Part shown: in pieces, positions 34,965 through 43,570 of the stretch
How positions within the stretch are numbered: the stretch's first letter is position 1
Layout: each line of letters starts with the position of its first letter
Assembly (NCBI RefSeq): GCF_943181405.1
Contig: NZ_CALPBY010000003.1
Location: 434,001-498,000, forward strand
Source: Cellulosimicrobium sp. Marseille-Q4280
GTDB taxonomy: Bacteria > Actinomycetota > Actinomycetes > Actinomycetales > Cellulomonadaceae
DNA length: 64,000 nucleotides
Direction of reading: 5' to 3'
Notes under the pieces: model-generated
Databases searched by the model: none
Seen by the model: only the letters and a program-made list of their open reading frames with translations
What the model was told of the DNA's origin: nothing
Made by a program: the position numbers and the translations under genes

Positions 34965-37223
34965 TCACGCGCGCTCGAGGAACTCCTCGCGCTCGGGGTC
35001 GAGCTGGTCCGCGATCGCGGCGCGCAGCGCGGGATGGCGCTCGAGCCCCGGGTCCTCGGCGACGACCGCCGCGGCGTCCTCGCGCGCCGTCGCGATGACG
35101 TCGGCGTCCTTCACGACGCGCAGGAGCCGCAGCGAGCTCGCGCGCCCCGACTGCGCGGCCCCGAGCACGTCGCCCTCGCTGCGCAGCTCGAGGTCGACCG
35201 TCGCGAGCTCGAAGCCGTCGTTCGTGCGCGCGAGGGTCTCGACGCGCGTCGCCGCGGGCGTCCCGGGCTGCGCGGTCGAGACGAGGAGGCACAGCCCGGG
35301 CGCCGACCCGCGGCCGACGCGGCCCCGGAGCTGGTGGAGCTGCGAGATGCCGAACCGGTCCGCGTCGTGCACGACCATGACGGTGGCCTCGCGGACGTCC
35401 ACGCCGACCTCGACGACCGTCGTCGACACGAGCACCTGGACCTCGCCGCTCGCGAACGCCGCCATCGCGGCGTCCTTCTCCGCCGGCGGCATCTGGCCGT
35501 GCAGGATCCCGACCGCGACGCCAGCGAGGCGCGGGTGCGCCCGCAGCTCGTCGGCGACCTCGAGCACCGCGCGCAGCGGGGCCCGCTCGTCCGCCGTGCC
35601 GTCCTCGAGCAGGAAGTCCGGCAGCTCGTCGTAGTCGTCCCCCTCCGCACCGGCACGCGGCGCGTCGTCTCCGGGCTCGTCGGGGTGGATGCGCGCGCAC
35701 ACCACGTACGCGCGGTGCCCGGCGTCGACCTCCTCGCGCACACGCGCCCACGTGCGGTCCATCCAGGCCGGGTTGTCGGCCGGGACGACGTGCGTCGTGA
35801 TGCCGGCGCGGCCCGCGGGGATCTCCGTCAGCGCGGACGTCTCCAGGTCGCCGAACACCGTCATCGCGACGGTGCGCGGGATGGGCGTCGCGGTCATGAC
35901 GAGCAGGTGCGGGCTCGTACGGGCCTTGGCGCGCAGCGCGTCGCGCTGCTCGACCCCGAACCGGTGCTGCTCGTCGACGACCACGAGGCCGAGGTCCGCG
36001 AACTGCACGTTCTCGGACAGCAGCGCGTGCGTGCCGACGACGATCCCGGCGGCCCCGCTCGCGGCGTCGAGCAGCGCCTCCTTGCGCGCCGCCGCGCCGA
36101 GCGACCCGGTGAGGAGCGCGACGCGCGTCCCGTGCTCCGCGCCGCCGAGGAAGCCGCCCTCCGCGAGCGGCCCGAGGAGGGTGCGCAGCGTGCGCGCGTG
36201 CTGCGCCGCGAGCACCTCGGTCGGCGCGAGGAGCGCCGCCTGGCCGCCGGCGTCGACCACCTGGAGCATCGCGCGCAGCGCCACGACCGTCTTGCCGGAG
36301 CCCACCTCGCCCTGCAGGAGCCTCTGCATCGGGCGCGAGCGGGCGAGGTCCTGCGCGACCTGCTCGCCGATCTCGCGCTGGCCGCGCGTGAGCTCGAAGG
36401 GCAGGGCGGCGTCGAGGTCGGCGAGGATGCCGGGCTCCCCCGGCGCGCGCAGCGGCCGCGCCGTCGCGGGCTCCGCCTCGGCCCGCGCACGCCGCTCCGC
36501 GAGCGCCGCCTGGAGGACGAACGCCTCCTCGTAGCGCAGGCGGTCGCGCCCGCGCTGCCACTGCTTCACGTCGTACGGCTCGTGCACGTCGCGCAGCGCC
36601 TCGAGCCGCGTGCCCAGGCCGTGCCGTTCGCGCACCGCGTCCGGCAGCGGGTCGGGCACGTCCTCCTCGCGCAGCGGGTCCAGGACGGTGCGCACCGCGG
36701 GCTGGATCTTCCAGCTCGGGATGCTCCCGCTCGCGGGGTAGATCGGGATGGGGCGGCTGGCCTCGAGGACGGCGCTCTCGGTGTCCTCGGCGTCGTCGTC
36801 CATGCCGATGATGCGGTAGTCGGGGTGCGCGAGCTGACGCGCGCCCCGGTAGACACCGACCACGCCCGTGAAGAGACCGAGCCTCCCCGGGGCCAGGCGC
36901 TGCTCGTGGTACCGCAGGGCCCCCGGTCCCTTGGCGAAGAACGTCAGGGAGAGCTGCTGCGGGCCGTCCGTGACGACGGCCTCGAGGATCGCCCCGGCGC
37001 GGTTGCGCATGCGCCGCACGGTCGCCGAGCGCACCTGCGCGACGATCGTCACGTGCTCTCCGAGCGCGAGCCCGCCGAGGTCGGTGAGCTTGCCCGGGTC
37101 GCCGTAGCGGCGGGGGTAGTGGCCCAGGAGGTCGCCGACGGTGTGCACCCCGAGCTTCGCGAGCGGCCCGGCGCTGCGCGTCCCGAGCGCCTTGGCGAGC
37201 GGCTCGGTCATGCGGTCCGTCAT
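34965..37223 (-). CDS. recG: ATP-dependent DNA helicase RecG
   Basis: Branch-migration helicase for stalled forks and recombination intermediates. 752 residues: a wedge/OB domain at the N-terminus (about 1-190), Walker A GEVGSGKTVVA (about 308), the DEQH box (VVDEQHRFGVEQRDALRA, about 416), MTATPIPRT, then the second RecA lobe with LHGQMPPAEKDAAM and QLRGRVGRGSAPGLC. A ~40-residue acidic insert (DEPGDDAPRAGAEGDDYDEL) interrupts the second lobe. The ATG at 37223 overlaps the stop of the upstream gene as ATGA. Confidence 0.97.
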   Translation of the reverse strand: MTDRMTEPLAKALGTRSAGPLAKLGVHTVGDLLGHYPRRYGDPGKLTDLGGLALGEHVTIVAQVRSATVRRMRNRAGAILEAVVTDGPQQLSLTFFAKGPGALRYHEQRLAPGRLGLFTGVVGVYRGARQLAHPDYRIIGMDDDAEDTESAVLEASRPIPIYPASGSIPSWKIQPAVRTVLDPLREEDVPDPLPDAVRERHGLGTRLEALRDVHEPYDVKQWQRGRDRLRYEEAFVLQAALAERRARAEAEPATARPLRAPGEPGILADLDAALPFELTRGQREIGEQVAQDLARSRPMQRLLQGEVGSGKTVVALRAMLQVVDAGGQAALLAPTEVLAAQHARTLRTLLGPLAEGGFLGGAEHGTRVALLTGSLGAAARKEALLDAASGAAGIVVGTHALLSENVQFADLGLVVVDEQHRFGVEQRDALRAKARTSPHLLVMTATPIPRTVAMTVFGDLETSALTEIPAGRAGITTHVVPADNPAWMDRTWARVREEVDAGHRAYVVCARIHPDEPGDDAPRAGAEGDDYDELPDFLLEDGTADERAPLRAVLEVADELRAHPRLAGVAVGILHGQMPPAEKDAAMAAFASGEVQVLVSTTVVEVGVDVREATVMVVHDADRFGISQLHQLRGRVGRGSAPGLCLLVSTAQPGTPAATRVETLARTNDGFELATVDLELRSEGDVLGAAQSGRASSLRLLRVVKDADVIATAREDAAAVVAEDPGLERHPALRAAIADQLDPEREEFLERA

Positions 37224-39205
37224 CCGGTCACACCTCCCTCGTCGTGCCCGACGCCGCCCGGCGGCTCCGCCCCGAGCGTCACCGTCCCGCCCGCGCGCCC
37301 CGACCGCAGGACGACGGTCTCCGCTCCCCCGGCGGACGCCCGTCCGACCAGCGCGTCGAGCACCGCCTGCGCGACGTCGTCGTCGGCGAGGACCGTGAGG
37401 ATCTCGGTGGGGCCGGCGAGGACCTCGCCGAGCCCGTCGTCCAGAGCCGCAGGCAGGTCGTCCTCCGACGTCCCGCCGGAGGTCTCGACGACGGCGACGC
37501 GCACCGAGACGGTCGCGCGGCGCGCCGCGTCGAGGCCGGTCCCGTCCCCGTCCCCCGTCGCGCCGTGGTCCACGAGCTGCGCCGCGGCGAGCGCGACGAC
37601 GACGTGGAGGTCCGACGGGGCGTCGAGCACCTCGAGCCGCTCGACGCCGTCGGCCCGCACCGCCGCGCGCGTCGCGGCGACGAGGTCGCCCCCGAGGTCG
37701 GTGCCGGGCAGGACGGCGACGTGCGACGCACCCGTGTCGACGACGACGCGGTGCAGCGCGGCGGCGTCAATCTCCGAGCCCGGGTCACGCAGGAGCACGA
37801 CGGCGCCCGCCCGCGCGAGGTCGGCGACGAGCCCCGGTGCCGTCGTCACGGCGACGAGCCCGACCCTGCCGCCCCGCGCCGTGCCGGCGTCTCCCGGGGC
37901 GCCGTCGTCCGGGACGGACTCTCCTCTCGCGAGGGCGCCCTCTCCACTCGCAGGGTCGAGCGCGGAGCGGGACGCGGCCTCGTGCCCCGTGCCGACCAGG
38001 TGCCGCACCCGCACCTGCCGCAGGGACGCGCCGCCGGGCGGGAAGGCCAGCAGCGCCGCGCGCCCGGCAGTCACCGCCGCGACGGGGTCGTCGGTGTGGA
38101 CGTGCGCCTGCCACAGACCTCCGGGCCGTCCCACGCCGTCGGGACCGAGATCTGGACCTTGACCTGGACCGCCGACGGTCCGCCCTCCGACCACGACGAC
38201 CGAGTCGCCGATGCCTCCGAGCGCGGCACGCAGGCGACCCGCGACGTCGACAGGGCCCGTCCGGGCGTCCGGGGACGACAGCACCGGGCGGGTCGCCTCG
38301 ACGACGAACATCACCTCGAGCTCGCCTCCCTCGCTCGACGCGGCACCCTCCGCGCCGAGCCCGTCGTCGGCGCCTCGGACCGGCGCCGTGCCGGACATCA
38401 TGTCGAGCACCTCCGACACGACGTCCCGTACGGGGCCCTCGACGGTGCGCGGGCCGCGGTCGCTGCGCGCACGGGCGTCTTTCGGCGGCGGGGAGGCAGC
38501 CCGGCCGAGCACGACCCGCAGCGCGCCGAGCAGCAGGGTCAGCCCGAGCGCGCCCGCGTCGAGCACGCGCGCCCGCGCGAGGACGTCCAGCTCGGTGCTC
38601 GAGCGCAGCGCGGCCGCCCGGGCACCGTCGTGCGCGGCGCCCGCGACGACGGCAGGACCTGCGACCCGTACGGAACCCGCCCGCGCGTCCGCGGCGTGCG
38701 CGGCCCACGGAGTCGCGGCGTGCGCGGCGGCCCGGGCAGCGTCGTCAGCCGCCGTGAGGATCGTGCCCGGCAGCGGCTCGGCGACCGCTCCCCGCGCCGT
38801 GCGCGCGGCGGCGGCGAGGGCCGCGGCGAGCGCCGTCCCCGTCACCGTCCGGTGCGGGGCGAGCGCGACCGCGAGCCCGCGCAGGTACTCGCTGAGGATG
38901 ACGCCGGAGTTGCCGCGCGCGCCCACGAGCGCCCCCCGCGCGAGCCGGACCAGCAGGTCGCCCGCGTGCGCCTCCGCCAGGTTGCCCCCGTGCGCCTCCC
39001 CCGAGGGCGCGGACGCCACGGAGGTGCCGAGGGAACGCGTCGCGTCGAGGAAGGTGAGGTACAGGTTCGTCCCCGTGTCGGCGTCGGCGACGGGGACGAC
39101 GTTGACACGGTCGAGCGCGGAACGCGCCGCGCCGAGCGCCTCCACGCCGTCCCGGGCCCACGCGAGGACGTCGGCGGCGTCCATCACGTCGGTACGGCGG
39201 CTCAC
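37220..39205 (-). CDS. DAK2 domain protein, FakA-like fatty acid kinase
   Basis: 661 residues from a GTG at 39205 with GAGGAG ten bases before it; an ATG at 39184 is the alternative. The N-terminal DAK2/DhaL domain shows VNVVPVADADTGTNLYLTFL with the metal-binding aspartates and later GARGNSGVILSEYLRG for phosphate binding. The rest (about 220-650) corresponds to the FakA middle and C-terminal parts, here Ala-rich and less conserved. FakA works with a fatty-acid-binding FakB subunit to phosphorylate fatty acids; no fakB is in the window. Gene order FakA-like-recG-rsmD-coaD is typical of actinobacteria. Confidence 0.88.
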   Translation of the reverse strand: MSRRTDVMDAADVLAWARDGVEALGAARSALDRVNVVPVADADTGTNLYLTFLDATRSLGTSVASAPSGEAHGGNLAEAHAGDLLVRLARGALVGARGNSGVILSEYLRGLAVALAPHRTVTGTALAAALAAAARTARGAVAEPLPGTILTAADDAARAAAHAATPWAAHAADARAGSVRVAGPAVVAGAAHDGARAAALRSSTELDVLARARVLDAGALGLTLLLGALRVVLGRAASPPPKDARARSDRGPRTVEGPVRDVVSEVLDMMSGTAPVRGADDGLGAEGAASSEGGELEVMFVVEATRPVLSSPDARTGPVDVAGRLRAALGGIGDSVVVVGGRTVGGPGQGPDLGPDGVGRPGGLWQAHVHTDDPVAAVTAGRAALLAFPPGGASLRQVRVRHLVGTGHEAASRSALDPASGEGALARGESVPDDGAPGDAGTARGGRVGLVAVTTAPGLVADLARAGAVVLLRDPGSEIDAAALHRVVVDTGASHVAVLPGTDLGGDLVAATRAAVRADGVERLEVLDAPSDLHVVVALAAAQLVDHGATGDGDGTGLDAARRATVSVRVAVVETSGGTSEDDLPAALDDGLGEVLAGPTEILTVLADDDVAQAVLDALVGRASAGGAETVVLRSGRAGGTVTLGAEPPGGVGHDEGGVTG

Positions 39206-39299
39206 GTCGGTCGGGCTCCTCGCTGGTCGGTCGATGCTCGGCAACACCGTAGTCTCTGCTCCCGAACCCGGCCGCAGGGGCCTGGCCGCGGGCGCTCAT

Positions 39300-39329
39300 T
39301 TGAGCAGACGCCACCCGATCGGCTACCCT
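39300..39329 (+). promoter_or_regulatory. Promoter of rpmB
   Basis: -35 TTGAGC (39300-39305), an 18-bp spacer and -10 TACCCT (39324-39329). The leader to the rpmB start is about 145 nt and contains the CAGGAG ribosome-binding site. Confidence 0.65.
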
Positions 39330-39480
39330 GAGGAGGTTGCCCGGGTGCTTCGCGCGCCACAAGCCGTACGACGATCCGCCGTACGCGCCTCACGCCGTGC
39401 GAACGACCGGGCAGAACCCACAGACCATTCACTACGTCGCGGCTGCCTGCGCGCGACGTGCACGACGATCAGGAGAAACC

Positions 39481-39672
39481 GTGGCTGCCAACTGCGACGT
39501 CTGCGGCAAGGGCCCGGGCTTCGGGCACAGCATCTCGCACTCCCACATCCGCACGAAGCGCCGCTGGAACCCGAACATCCAGCGCGTCCGCGCCGTGGTG
39601 TCGGGTACGCCCAAGCGCCTCAACGTGTGCACCTCGTGCCTCAAGGCCGGCAAGGTCACGCGTCCCGCCTGA
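39481..39672 (+). CDS. rpmB: 50S ribosomal protein L28 (zinc-binding form)
   Basis: 63 residues from a GTG at 39481 preceded by AGGAGAAACC. VAANCDVCGKGPGFGHSISH and NVCTSCLKAGKVTR contain two CxxC pairs, the C+ zinc form, around the RRWNPNIQRVRAVV core. Single-gene unit with its own promoter and terminator, divergent from the FakA-like gene. Confidence 0.98.
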   Translation: MAANCDVCGKGPGFGHSISHSHIRTKRRWNPNIQRVRAVVSGTPKRLNVCTSCLKAGKVTRPA

Positions 39673-39689
39673 TCGCGAGAACGCCTCCA

Positions 39690-39724
39690 CGAAGCGCCCG
39701 TCGGCCCCGCCGGCGGGCGCTTCG
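39690..39724 (+). terminator. Rho-independent terminator after rpmB
   Basis: An 11-bp perfect stem (CGAAGCGCCCG, 39690-39700, with 39714-39724), extended inward by CGG/CCG, 18 bp past the rpmB stop. The following TCGTCGTCC is only weakly T-rich. Confidence 0.8.
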
Positions 39725-39801
39725 TCGTCCCCGGCCCCGGATCCCGCGCCCGCCCAGGGCCGCCGGTTGCGGAGATCTCCTGAAGGTCGGGACAAACCGG
39801 T

Positions 39802-39830
39802 TTGGCGGAACCGCTGCCCGATGGCAGGCT
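39802..39830 (+). promoter_or_regulatory. Leaderless promoter of the GNAT gene
   Basis: -35 TTGGCG (39802-39807), a 17-bp spacer and -10-like CAGGCT (39825-39830), six bases before the ATG at 39837. No Shine-Dalgarno sequence is present. Confidence 0.5.
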
Positions 39831-39836
39831 TTGTCC

Positions 39837-40352
39837 ATGGTGACGGAACTGAGCGAGGTAACCATCCGCCCCGCCGGCCCCGGGGACGCGAGCGCGATCG
39901 CCGCGGTGCACATCGCGTCGTGGCGCGGCGCGTACGCCGGGATCGTGCCCGACGAGTACCTGGCCTCGCTCGACGTCGACCAGCGCGAGAAGCACTGGGT
40001 CGAGAGCCTCTCCACGCCGGGCGCGCGGACGTGGCTCGCGGACGCCGACGGCCGGACCATCGGCTTCGCGACGCTCGGGCCGAGCCGCGACGAGGACGCC
40101 GACGTCGGCGACCTCGAGATCTACGCCATCTACCTCGACCCCGAGTCCTGGGGTCGCGGGGTCGCGCGCGACCTCATGCGCACGCTGCTCGCCGACGTGC
40201 CCCCGGGCGTCGTGGTGACGCTCTGGGTCCTCGAGGACGCAGAGCGCGCCCGCCGCTTCTACCGCCGCCACGGCTTCACGCCCGACGGCGTCGAGCGCCG
40301 CGACGACATCGGCGGCAAGGACCTCACCGCGGTGCGCTACCGCCGGAGCTGA
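39837..40352 (+). CDS. GNAT family N-acetyltransferase
   Basis: 171 residues from the ATG at 39837. A clear GNAT domain: VTIRPAGPGDASAIAAVHIA, WRGAYAGIVPDEYLASLDVD (a segment typical of the RimI-like group), then EIYAIYLDPESWGRGVARDL with the acetyl-CoA loop, and ARRFYRRHGFTPDGVE. Likely acetylates a small molecule or peptide; the substrate is unknown. Leaderless by appearance. It lies alone between rpmB and the convergent thiL. Confidence 0.9.
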   Translation: MVTELSEVTIRPAGPGDASAIAAVHIASWRGAYAGIVPDEYLASLDVDQREKHWVESLSTPGARTWLADADGRTIGFATLGPSRDEDADVGDLEIYAIYLDPESWGRGVARDLMRTLLADVPPGVVVTLWVLEDAERARRFYRRHGFTPDGVERRDDIGGKDLTAVRYRRS

Positions 40353-40415
40353 CGCACCCCTGCGTCCCGTCGCGGCTCGCCGCAGGCCGCGTCGTCGGCG
40401 GACGACGCCACGCGT

Positions 40416-41435
40416 TCACGCGCCGAAGTGGTCCCACCCCGTCGCGCGGTCCGCCCCTGCGCCGTCGATCGTGACGCGCGGCCCCTCGTCGTCCGCTCCC
40501 TGCACGGTCCCGATGGCCCGGAACGGCTCCGGCAGCGCCGTGCCCGCCGGGAACGTCGCGAGCAGCGCGTGGTCCTCGCCCCCTGCGAGCACCCAGTCCT
40601 CGACGACGACGCGCCACCCGTCCACGCCCGCCGCGACCGCCTGCTGGCTGAGGCCCTCTGCGGCGGCGACCAGCGCGGGCAGGCGCAGCTCGGCGCGGTG
40701 CGGGTCGAGCGCCGCCCCCGTGAGATCGATCCGCACGCCGCTCGCACGGGCGATGCGTCCGGCGTCGCGCAGCAGGCCGTCGGACACGTCCATCATCGCG
40801 GTCGCACCGGCGTCTGCGGCGCGCGGCCCGGCCGCCAGCGGCGGGTCGGGCCGGAGGTAGGCGTCCGTGAGCGGGGTCTCCGGCCGACCGATCTCCAGCA
40901 GGTCCAGGCCCGCAGCCGCGCGCCCCAGCGTGCCCGCGAGGGCGACGACGTCGCCCGGTCGGGCGCCGGAGCGCAGCACCGGCGCCCGTCCCTCGAGGTC
41001 GCCGTGCACCGTCACCGCCACCACGACCTGGTCACCACCCGACAGGTCCCCGCCGACGACGGCCGCACCGACGGGTGTGCACGCCGCGGCGAGGCCGCGC
41101 GCCAGCCCCGTCACCCACTCGACGGGGAGGTCGCCCGGCATGACGAGCGAGACGACGAGCGCCGCGGGCCGTGCGCCCATGGACGCGATGTCGGCGAGGT
41201 TCTGCACCGCGGCGCGCCACCCGACGTCGTACCCGCTCGACCACCGGCGGCGGAAGTGCCGGTCCTCGACGAGCACGTCGGTCGACACGACGTAGCGGCC
41301 GTCGGGAGCGGCGACGACGGCGCAGTCGTCACCCGGACCGACGATCGTCGTCGGCGCGGCGGGCAGGAGGGGGAAGATCCGGGCGAGGAGGGCCTCCTCG
41401 GCCACGTCGCGGACCAGCAGGGGCGTCTCGCTCAC
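40416..41435 (-). CDS. thiL: Thiamine-monophosphate kinase
   Basis: Phosphorylates thiamine monophosphate to the diphosphate cofactor. 339 residues from a GTG at 41435. VGPGDDCAVVAAPDG (about 33-47) is the Mg-ATP motif, VSTDVLVEDRHFRRRW and VGWRAAVQNLADIASMGARP are ThiL landmarks, and VGGDLSGGDQ, MMDVSDGLLRDAGRIA and LAGGEDHALL complete the fold. TAGGGT ends six bases upstream, so it appears leaderless. It is divergent from the DUF3515 gene. Confidence 0.96.
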   Translation of the reverse strand: MSETPLLVRDVAEEALLARIFPLLPAAPTTIVGPGDDCAVVAAPDGRYVVSTDVLVEDRHFRRRWSSGYDVGWRAAVQNLADIASMGARPAALVVSLVMPGDLPVEWVTGLARGLAAACTPVGAAVVGGDLSGGDQVVVAVTVHGDLEGRAPVLRSGARPGDVVALAGTLGRAAAGLDLLEIGRPETPLTDAYLRPDPPLAAGPRAADAGATAMMDVSDGLLRDAGRIARASGVRIDLTGAALDPHRAELRLPALVAAAEGLSQQAVAAGVDGWRVVVEDWVLAGGEDHALLATFPAGTALPEPFRAIGTVQGADDEGPRVTIDGAGADRATGWDHFGA

Positions 41436-41441
41436 GCGGCC

Positions 41442-41447
41442 ACCCTA
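41442..41447 (-). promoter_or_regulatory. -10 hexamer of a leaderless thiL promoter
   Basis: Minus-strand TAGGGT, six bases, then the thiL GTG. The -35 region is weak. It faces a second leaderless promoter for the DUF3515 gene in the same 114-bp gap. Confidence 0.45.
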
Positions 41448-41537
41448 GCTGTCGACCGCCCACCGGCCGCACGGCCGGCTCCGCCCGGACCACCGGTCCC
41501 CGGCGCCGGCCGTTCACGCGGACCTCGCCCGGGCGAC

Positions 41538-41543
41538 TACCGT
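41538..41543 (+). promoter_or_regulatory. -10 hexamer of a leaderless DUF3515 promoter
   Basis: TACCGT, six bases, then the GTG at 41550; TTCACG at 41513-41518 is a possible -35 at a long 19-bp spacing. No Shine-Dalgarno sequence. Confidence 0.45.
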
Positions 41544-41549
41544 GGTCGC

Positions 41550-42095
41550 GTGCTCGGAACCACCCCCGCCCGACCTGCCCCGCGCCCACGCGCCGGGCAC
41601 CGCCGCCGTCCGCGCCGTGCCGTCCTGCTCCCGGTGGTCGCGGCCGTCGTGCTCACCGCGAGCGCGTGCGCGCCCCGCATCGGGGTCCCCGTGGCCGACG
41701 ACGCCGCGAACCCCCTGTGCGCGGACGTCGTCCTCGCCGTGCCGGAGGCGCTCGCCGAGGACCTGCCGAAGGTCGGCACGACGAGCCAGGCGACCGCGGC
41801 CTGGGGCGAGCCGGGCGCGGCGGTGACGCTGCGCTGCGGCGTCGAGGTCCCCGGCCCGACGACGACCGCGTGCCAGAGCGTCGAGTCGACCTCGGGGACC
41901 GTCGACTGGCTCGTGGTCGAGGACGGCGAGGGCACGTGGACCTTCACCACCTACGGTCGCGACCCGGCGGTCCAGGTCGTCGTGCCGCCGGCCGTCGCCG
42001 CGAACCACTCGACGTCGTTCGTCGCCGACCTCACGCCCGCCGTCCTCGAGGTGCCGCAGACGCGCGCGTGCGTCGGCGCCGCCGACGCCGGCTGA
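41550..42095 (+). CDS. DUF3515 family putative lipoprotein
   Basis: 181 residues from a GTG at 41550. An Arg/Pro-rich start leads to a hydrophobic segment (AVLLPVVAAVVLTASACAP) that ends in a lipobox-like SAC, so it is probably an exported, lipid-anchored protein. The mature part has paired cysteines (NPLCADVVLAVPEAL, LRCGVEVPGP, TTACQSVES) and the DUF3515 pattern ending QTRACVG. The family is actinobacterial, often next to thiL or ddl, and has no known function. Here it lies between thiL (divergent) and ddl (convergent). Confidence 0.88.
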   Translation: MLGTTPARPAPRPRAGHRRRPRRAVLLPVVAAVVLTASACAPRIGVPVADDAANPLCADVVLAVPEALAEDLPKVGTTSQATAAWGEPGAAVTLRCGVEVPGPTTTACQSVESTSGTVDWLVVEDGEGTWTFTTYGRDPAVQVVVPPAVAANHSTSFVADLTPAVLEVPQTRACVGAADAG

Positions 42096-42158
42096 CGCTC
42101 CGTCGGAGTGCCGCGGGGCGGGGCGGCGCCGTCCCTCCTCCGAGGGTCGGCGGCAGGA

Positions 42159-43337
42159 TCAGCGCAGGCCCGTGGGCCGTTCGAGGGCGAGCGCGATGAG
42201 CTCGTCGATGAGGTCGGGGTAGGACAGGCCCGACCTCTCCCACATGCGCGGGTACATCGAGAACGGCGTGAAGCCCGGCATCGTGTTGATCTCGTTGACG
42301 ACGACCTGCTCGTCGGCGGTCACGAAGACGTCGACGCGCGAGAGCCCCTCGGCCCCGACGGCCTCGAACGTGCGCACGGCGACGTCCTGGACCTCGGCGA
42401 CGACGTGCGGGGGCAGGTCGGCCGGGCAGGAGAGCTCGACGCCTGCCTCGTCGAGGTACTTGGCCTCGAAGTCGTAGAACGCGTGCTCCGCGCCTGTGAC
42501 GACGATCTCGCCGGGGAGCGACGCGCGCGGGCGACCGCCGTCCCGTCCGCCGAGCACGGCGCACTCGATCTCCCGCCCGACGACGCCGGCCTCGACGAGC
42601 ACCTTCGGGTCGTGCCGCTGCGCCTCGGCGATCGCGGCCGGCAGGTCGGCGAGGTCGTCCACCTTGGAGATGCCGAGGCTCGACCCGGCGCGGGCAGGCT
42701 TGACGAAGACGGGCAGCCCGAGTCCGGCGACGGTCTGCGTCCACGCGTCGGGGTTGCGCTCGAACTCGCCCGGCCGGATCACCGTGTACGGGGCGACGGG
42801 CAGGCCCTGGCCGGCGAGGACGAGCTTCATGAAGTGCTTGTCCATGCCGACGGCGGACGCGAGGACACCGGCGCCGACGTAGCGCACGTCGGCGAGCTCG
42901 AGGAGGCCCTGCACGGTCCCGTCCTCGCCGTACGGCCCGTGGAGCAGCGGGAAGACGACGTCCACCTCGCCGAGCTCGCGCGGGATCTCGCCCGGCGCGA
43001 GCACGCGCACGCCGCGGCGATCGGTCGCGAGCGGGAGCACGACGTCCTCGCCCGTCGCCTCGACCCGCGGCAGGCGGCCGTCCGCGATCTCCCAGCGCTC
43101 GGGCTCGTCCGCGGCCAAGACCCACCCGCCGTCGGGCGTGATGCCGACCGGGACGACGTCGTACCGCGAGCGGTCGATCGCGCGGAGCACCCCCGCGGCG
43201 GTCGCTGCGGAGATGGCGTGCTCGCCGGAGCGGCCGCCGAAGAGGAGCAGGACGCGCACCTTGCGGGGCGTGGAGGTGGCCGCGGCCGGAGCCCGCTCGG
43301 GCTCGGCGCTGTGCTGGGTGGGCTGCTGGCTGGACAT
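42159..43337 (-). CDS. ddl: D-alanine--D-alanine ligase
   Basis: Joins two D-alanines for the peptidoglycan stem peptide. 392 residues from the ATG at 43337. After a disordered N-terminus (about 1-25) comes VRVLLLFGGRSGEHAISAAT, then VVFPLLHGPYGEDGTVQGLL, VFVKPARAGSSLGISKV (ATP grasp), and the C-terminal VVVNEINTMPGFTPFSMYPR with the metal-binding Glu and Asn. The normal ligation residues are present. It was probably an independent unit; TAGGGT lies eight bases before the ATG. Longer in-frame starts reach 43532 without support. Confidence 0.96.
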   Translation of the reverse strand: MSSQQPTQHSAEPERAPAAATSTPRKVRVLLLFGGRSGEHAISAATAAGVLRAIDRSRYDVVPVGITPDGGWVLAADEPERWEIADGRLPRVEATGEDVVLPLATDRRGVRVLAPGEIPRELGEVDVVFPLLHGPYGEDGTVQGLLELADVRYVGAGVLASAVGMDKHFMKLVLAGQGLPVAPYTVIRPGEFERNPDAWTQTVAGLGLPVFVKPARAGSSLGISKVDDLADLPAAIAEAQRHDPKVLVEAGVVGREIECAVLGGRDGGRPRASLPGEIVVTGAEHAFYDFEAKYLDEAGVELSCPADLPPHVVAEVQDVAVRTFEAVGAEGLSRVDVFVTADEQVVVNEINTMPGFTPFSMYPRMWERSGLSYPDLIDELIALALERPTGLR

Positions 43338-43570
43338 CGCGGACGACCCTACCGGACCCGCGTCCTCCGGCCCCCGCGCCCTCCCCGACGAGGTCGCCCG
43401 TCGGGAGCGGGAACGAATCGAGAGGCTGCCGCGTTGGGGTCGTTCGTGGAAGAGATGACTCTCGAGGCCCCGGCGGCCGACGACCCCGACCATAGTCCCG
43501 ACCGCACCGGCCCGGGCGACCGGACGCGACACCGCGTCCTCGACGACCGAAGGACGGTGCGGGCCCGGTG

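Noticed and set aside
33331-36561. 1076-codon minus-strand frame overlapping recG and rsmD
   Set aside because: Same strand but a different frame from recG and rsmD; Arg/Ala/Gly-rich with no family pattern, whereas recG and rsmD carry all their motifs.
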